From assembly GCF_018614195.1 (NCBI RefSeq), contig NZ_JAGGOT010000064.1:20650-84649 (forward strand): 64,000 nucleotides of DNA, given 5' to 3'. Position 1 is the first letter of the stretch. Each line of letters opens with the position of its first letter. This stretch comes from Streptomyces sp. ISL-43. GTDB taxonomy: Bacteria > Actinomycetota > Actinomycetes > Streptomycetales > Streptomycetaceae. Position numbers and translations under genes: made by a program. Under the pieces are notes generated by a model. The model saw only the letters and a list, made by a program, of their open reading frames with translations. It made no database searches and was not told the origin of the DNA. Below, in pieces: positions 60,691 to 64,000 of the stretch.

Positions 60691-61194
60691 CTAAGCGGAA
60701 CGCTCGAGCCACTGCGGCAACGCCTCCCGCCCGCCCACACCCAGCGCGAGCAGCATGGCGTCCGCCGGAGACGGCACGAAGGGCTTGCGCAGCAGGGGCA
60801 TCCCCGCCTCCTCCGGAGTCCGCGCCGCCTTGCGGTGGTTGTCCTCGGAGCAGGAGGCCACCGTGTTCAGCCACGTGTCCCCACCGCCCTGCGCCCGCGG
60901 CAGCACGTGGTCCACGGTCGTCGCGCGCTTCCCGCAGTACGCGCACCGGTGCTGGTCCCGGATCAACACCCCCCTCCGTGACCAGGGAGCATGTCTTCGG
61001 AAGGGCACCCGGACGTACCTGCAGAGTCTGATCACCCGCGGCATCGGAAGGTCCATCGTGGCCGCGCGCACACGGAGCTCGGGATGCGACTGTTCGACCA
61101 CGGCCTTGTCCTGCAGCACCAGGACCACCGCCCGGTTCAGCGTCACCGTCGACAGCGGCTCGAAGCTCGCGTTCAGCACCAGCGTGTCCCGCAT
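60691..61194 (-). CDS. HNH endonuclease domain protein
   Basis: A 167-residue protein of the common actinobacterial HNH type. Residues about 1-70 are a conserved N-terminal part (TLVLNASFEPLSTVTLNRAV), and the HNH fold spans about 80-135. CAYCGKRATTVDHVLPRAQG carries the first zinc pair and the catalytic DH, and WLNTVASCSEDNHRK the Asn and last His. The second zinc CxxC is incomplete (CSEDN). ATG 61194 has GGGAGG 7 bp upstream. Role unknown; such genes are not usually part of restriction systems. Confidence 0.9.
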   Translation of the reverse strand: MRDTLVLNASFEPLSTVTLNRAVVLVLQDKAVVEQSHPELRVRAATMDLPMPRVIRLCRYVRVPFRRHAPWSRRGVLIRDQHRCAYCGKRATTVDHVLPRAQGGGDTWLNTVASCSEDNHRKAARTPEEAGMPLLRKPFVPSPADAMLLALGVGGREALPQWLERSA

Positions 61195-61290
61195 CTCGCC
61201 CACCTCCCGTGTGCAGGCCCGCGACCACCCTGGCGGCAAGGCCCGCAACCACTCTGGCCGCGCGCGCCACGCGGGACAACGCAATAAAAA

Positions 61291-61326
61291 TGCCCGGTCC
61301 TGGCCGTCCTTAGACCAGGACCGGGC
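61291..61326 (-). terminator. Rho-independent terminator of the PEBP gene
   Basis: TGCCCGGTCCTGG and CCAGGACCGGGCA form a 13-bp stem. On the minus strand the stem is followed by TTTTTATTG, a real U tract, unusual in this window. It lies 30 bp past the YbhB-type gene. Confidence 0.9.
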
Positions 61327-61355
61327 AAACGCTCGGAGAACGAAAAGCGCGGCGA

Positions 61356-61889
61356 TCAGCCCGCGGGGGCTTCGTACTCGCCGATCAGCTGCGCCCGCCC
61401 CAAGGAGTGGAAGCGCAGATTGAAGCCGACCACGGCCGGCGAGACGTCCGCACCGGGACCCAGCTTCACCTTGTCCACCGCGTACATGGTGAAGACGTAC
61501 CGGTGCCGCTCACCGGCGGGCGGAGCCGCCCCGCCGAAGTCCTTGGTGCCGTAGTCGTTCCTCACGTGCACCGCCCCGGCGGGCAGCCCCTCGAACTTCC
61601 CGCCGCCCGCACCGGCCGGCAGCTCGGTGACCGAGACCGGCAGGTCGAAGAGCACCCAGTGCCAGAACCCGCTGCCCGTAGGAGCGTCCGGGTCGAAGCA
61701 CGTCACGGCGAAGCTCTTCGTCCCCTCGGGGAACCCCTCCCACCGCAGCTGCGGCGAGGAGTCCCCACCCGACTTCACCTGGGCGTCCCCCAGATCGGCC
61801 CCGGGTTCCAGATCCGCGCTGGTCACGGTGAACTCGTGCACCGGGGGATGGAAATCGTGGGGGAGCGGCGCCCTGTTCTGCTCGGCCAC
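61356..61889 (-). CDS. YbhB/YbcL (PEBP, Raf-kinase-inhibitor-like) protein
   Basis: A 177-residue PEBP-fold protein. Conserved anion-pocket segments are present: SPQLRWEGFPEGTKSFAVTC, FDPDAPTGSGFWHWVLFDLP and GERHRYVFTMYAVD. The bacterial family has no settled function; inhibition of proteases or kinases has been suggested by homology. No signal peptide, so cytoplasmic. Start ATG 61889. Confidence 0.93.
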   Translation of the reverse strand: MAEQNRAPLPHDFHPPVHEFTVTSADLEPGADLGDAQVKSGGDSSPQLRWEGFPEGTKSFAVTCFDPDAPTGSGFWHWVLFDLPVSVTELPAGAGGGKFEGLPAGAVHVRNDYGTKDFGGAAPPAGERHRYVFTMYAVDKVKLGPGADVSPAVVGFNLRFHSLGRAQLIGEYEAPAG

Positions 61890-61965
61890 TGCTGAACCTC
61901 CTGCTGGGTTGCGTCGTCGCCTGCCGGCACGGGTAAACCGGCTGCCGGAGCGAGCCTAGAACCGC

Positions 61966-62748
61966 TCAGAGCCAGTTGCGCTGCGAACCCACCGAGGAGA
62001 TCCACTGGTTCAGGTACGCCGCCCAGTCGGTCTCCTGGTACGACTGCAGACCCACCTGGAAGCAGCGGTAGGTGTCGCTGCCCTCGCTGAACAGGCCCGG
62101 CTTCTTGTCCATCTCCAGGACGACATCCATCTCGCGGCCGTCGGAGACGAAGGTCAGCTCGACCTGGTTCAGCCCCCGGTACTGCGACGGCGGCAGGAAC
62201 TCGATCTCCTGATAGAAGGGCAGCGTTTGCCGCGTCCCCCGGATGTGCCCGCGCTCCATGTCCGCGCTGCGGAGGGAGAAGCCCAGCTGGGTGAAGGCGT
62301 CGAGGATCGCCTGCTGCGCCGGCACCGGGTGCACGTTGATCGCGTCGAGGTCGCCGGCGTCCACCGCGCGAGCGATCTCCAGCTCCGTGCTGACCCCGAT
62401 GTTCATACCGTGCAGGTGGCGACCGCCGAAGTGGGTGATCGGCGTCTCCCACGGGATCTCCAGCCCGAAGGGGACCACGTGCAGAGCACCGGCCTGCACC
62501 TGGAAGGCACCACCCAGACGCTGCTTGGTGAAGACCACGTCCTGCTTGTACTCCTGGTCGCCGCCCTCCACCTCCACCCGCGCCTGGAGCCCGACGGACA
62601 GCCCCTCGATCTGCTGCTCCACGGACCCGCCCTGGATCCGCACCTCGCCCTGGACGATCCCGCCCGGCACGACGTTCGGCTCGGTGATGACCGTGTCGAC
62701 CGACGCACCACCGGCACCCAGGCTCGCGAACAGCTTCCTGAACCCCAT
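61966..62748 (-). CDS. spo0M: Sporulation-control protein Spo0M family
   Basis: A 260-residue arrestin-like beta-sandwich protein of the Spo0M (SpoOM) family. The opening MGFRKLFASLGAGGASVDTV, then PGGIVQGEVRIQGGSVEQQI and TYGV-like strands, and LDAFTQLGFSLRSADMERGH in the C-terminal half match Bacillus Spo0M. It is cytoplasmic and of uncertain biochemical role; in Bacillus it affects sporulation. Start ATG 62748. A set of 12-bp tandem repeats lies directly upstream, in the promoter or leader. Confidence 0.92.
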   Translation of the reverse strand: MGFRKLFASLGAGGASVDTVITEPNVVPGGIVQGEVRIQGGSVEQQIEGLSVGLQARVEVEGGDQEYKQDVVFTKQRLGGAFQVQAGALHVVPFGLEIPWETPITHFGGRHLHGMNIGVSTELEIARAVDAGDLDAINVHPVPAQQAILDAFTQLGFSLRSADMERGHIRGTRQTLPFYQEIEFLPPSQYRGLNQVELTFVSDGREMDVVLEMDKKPGLFSEGSDTYRCFQVGLQSYQETDWAAYLNQWISSVGSQRNWL

Positions 62749-62760
62749 GCTCTGACTCCC

Positions 62761-62820
62761 CTTGAAGACGTGCTTGAAGACATGCTTGAAGACGTGCGCG
62801 AAGACATGTGCGAAGACATG
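62761..62820. repeat. Five 12-bp tandem repeats upstream of spo0M
   Basis: Units: CTTGAAGACGTG, CTTGAAGACATG, CTTGAAGACGTG, CGCGAAGACATG, TGCGAAGACATG, with a degenerate sixth (TGCGACTACGCG). They begin 13 bp before the spo0M start on its 5' side. Period 12 is close to one helical turn. The core GAAGACRTG is constant. Confidence 0.95.
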
Positions 62821-62904
62821 TGCGACTACGCGCAGGACTACTCCTACAAACGCGGAACCTTAGGCCCCGGTTGCAGATCTGCGCAGTCCACTACGCTCGA
62901 CCGG

Positions 62905-63546
62905 ATGAGCGCGCGCCCCGACCGTACGCCCCTGCCCCGGTCCTTCTTCGACCGCCCGGTCCTCACCGTGGCCCCGGACCTCCTGGGCCGCACCCTGGTC
63001 CGCCGCACCCCGGAGGGCCCCATCGAACTGCGCATCACGGAGGTGGAGGCGTACGAGGGGGAAGCGGACCCGGGCTCCCACGCCTACCGCGGCCGGACGG
63101 CGCGCAACGCGTCGATGTTCGGCCCACCCGGACACGCGTATGTCTACTTCATCTACGGCATGTGGTTCAGCCTCAACCTGGTGTGCGGCCCGCCGGGTCA
63201 CGCGAGCGGCGTCCTACTGCGGGCCGGGGAGGTCGCCGTGGGTGCCGATCTGGCCCGCAAACGCCGACTTTCAGCCAGAGGTGACCGAGAACTGGCCAAA
63301 GGCCCGGCTCGGCTGGCCACGGCCCTGGACGTGGACCGCTCCCTCGACGGCGCGGACCTGTGCGCGGGCCCGGATTCCCCCTTGTCCCTCCTGGCCGGCA
63401 CCCCCACCCCGCCCGACCTGGTGGCCAACGGCCCCCGCACCGGAGTGGCCGGCGCCGGCGCCGCCCATCCGTACCGCTACTGGATCGCGCAGGACCCGAC
63501 GGTGAGCCCGTACCGCGCCCACGCGCCACGCCGCCGCTCAACTTGA
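62905..63546 (+). CDS. DNA-3-methyladenine glycosylase (AAG/MPG family)
   Basis: A 213-residue base-excision repair glycosylase of the mammalian AAG type. RSFFDRPVLTVAPDLLGRTL, ELRITEVEAYEGEADPGSHA (Glu in the catalytic position) and MFGPPGHAYVYFIYGMWFSL (the conserved YVYxIYG block) are clear. It removes 3-methyladenine and related alkylated or deaminated purines. Start ATG 62905, divergent from spo0M. It is followed by the rRNA operon leader. Confidence 0.95.
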   Translation: MSARPDRTPLPRSFFDRPVLTVAPDLLGRTLVRRTPEGPIELRITEVEAYEGEADPGSHAYRGRTARNASMFGPPGHAYVYFIYGMWFSLNLVCGPPGHASGVLLRAGEVAVGADLARKRRLSARGDRELAKGPARLATALDVDRSLDGADLCAGPDSPLSLLAGTPTPPDLVANGPRTGVAGAGAAHPYRYWIAQDPTVSPYRAHAPRRRST

Positions 63547-63883
63547 CTCGGGGTGGCCGGACGCCTAACGTAGCCCGAGCCGCTTGAACGGGGCACTGCT
63601 ATCAGCAGACCCCCAGAGCGGTCAACCCACTACCTACGACTTACCCCTGGCGGGGTCCTATTCGGCATGCCCGAATTCGATTCCAAGCGGCCGATTATGA
63701 GCCGCAAGGGATAAGCGCTAATGTGGTGGAGCGCCGAAAGGCAAAGACCCCGACGGTCACCAAATTCAAATCCAAGTCGACTGCAACTTTCGAGAAGCAG
63801 ACAGCGGAAATGATCTGGTAGAGTTGGAAACGAAGGAAGCGCCCGGAGGAAAGCCCGAGAGGGTGAGTACAAAGGAAGCGTCC
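63547..63883 (+). promoter_or_regulatory. Upstream promoter region of an rRNA operon
   Basis: About 340 bp, noticeably richer in A/T than the rest of the window, between the glycosylase stop and the boxA-like element. TAGAGT (63819-63824) is a good -10, but no convincing -35 was found at the right distance. Streptomyces rRNA operons usually have three or four promoters here; I cannot place them all. Short reading frames on the minus strand look spurious. Confidence 0.55.
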
Positions 63884-64000
63884 GTTCCTTGAGAACTCAA
63901 CAGCGTGCCAAAAATCAACGCCAAAAGTTGATACCCCGTCCATTTCGGTGGATGAGGTTCCTTTGAAAAAGACCTGTGAGGTCGCGGTTCTGCCGTGATG
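63884..64000 (+). promoter_or_regulatory. Leader of a ribosomal RNA operon with boxA-type antitermination site
   Basis: GTTCCTTGAGAACTCAACA (63884-63902) is the boxA-like sequence of Streptomyces rRNA leaders, followed by GCGTGCCAAAAATCAACGCC and AAGTTGATACCCCGT, a string I know from the region just before 16S rRNA. The 16S gene itself must start beyond base 64000. The call rests on recognition of this leader. Confidence 0.8.

Noticed and set aside
62761..62862. Plus-strand coding of the LEDVLEDM-like repeat upstream of the glycosylase
   Set aside because: The repeat is open in that frame, but it has no start site and the glycosylase begins at its own conserved ATG at 62905.
63630..63943. 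Two overlapping minus-strand reading frames of 80 and 82 codons at the right edge
   Set aside because: They lie in the rRNA operon promoter region, lack Streptomyces codon bias and ribosome-binding sites.

Overview
The window is high-GC actinobacterial DNA and almost certainly comes from a Streptomyces chromosome core. The evidence is the strong G/C bias at third codon positions, frequent GTG starts, and hallmark genes: a 73-residue Gbn-type nucleoid protein, a ChpE-type chaplin, the SURF1 / DEDDh-BRCT / TldD pair / FabG-FabI order, and a 39-residue transporter-associated peptide. From memory the order resembles the SCO1790s-SCO1850 part of S. coelicolor, read from the high-numbered end. No phage, transposon, CRISPR array or tRNA gene was seen. 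The right edge runs into the leader of a ribosomal RNA operon.

Layout. 1-3.8 kb: cobalamin genes (cobD, cobQ, chelatase) on the minus strand behind a B12 riboswitch. 3.8-5.4 kb: a phosphate permease and a small membrane protein behind a PHO box. 5.7-13.3 kb: a hydrolase, an unrecognised protein, a VOC protein, a zinc peptidase, an ABC-F factor preceded by a seven-codon mini-ORF, gbn and a crotonase. 13.5-15.6 kb: a tightly coupled five-gene Asp23/AmaP envelope cluster. 15.7-19.4 kb: an active-site-divergent SDR, SURF1, a zinc-ribbon protein, a DEDDh exonuclease and a frameshifted pseudogene. 19.4-24.4 kb: a TetR regulator diverging from an acetoacetate-decarboxylase-like / SDR / double-amidohydrolase operon.

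24.4-30.5 kb is the most interesting stretch. A large NACHT ATPase carrying six 27-bp tandem repeats diverges from a three-gene operon: an alkylglycerol-monooxygenase-like hydroxylase, a YhhN lysoplasmalogenase and a zinc alcohol dehydrogenase. The three fit together as an ether-lipid-cleavage pathway in which the first two release fatty aldehydes and the third processes them. A repeated palindromic site lies between the two transcription units.

30.5-48 kb holds a secreted subtilase, a DUF485/ActP acetate transporter, moaA, small stress proteins, tyrS, a TldD/PmbA pair, fabG-fabI, a GntR regulator facing an MFS exporter across a shared operator, a SixA-type phosphatase and serB. 48-64 kb holds an FHA-FHA-ABC half transporter, a secreted transglycosylase, an SDR-queA pair, a GAF kinase/LuxR regulator pair beside chpE, an ABC ATPase, an NfeD/SPFH pair, a TauE-type exporter, an HNH endonuclease, a PEBP protein, spo0M behind a dodecamer repeat, 3-methyladenine glycosylase and the rRNA leader. 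Strong GC-rich hairpins separate most convergent units.
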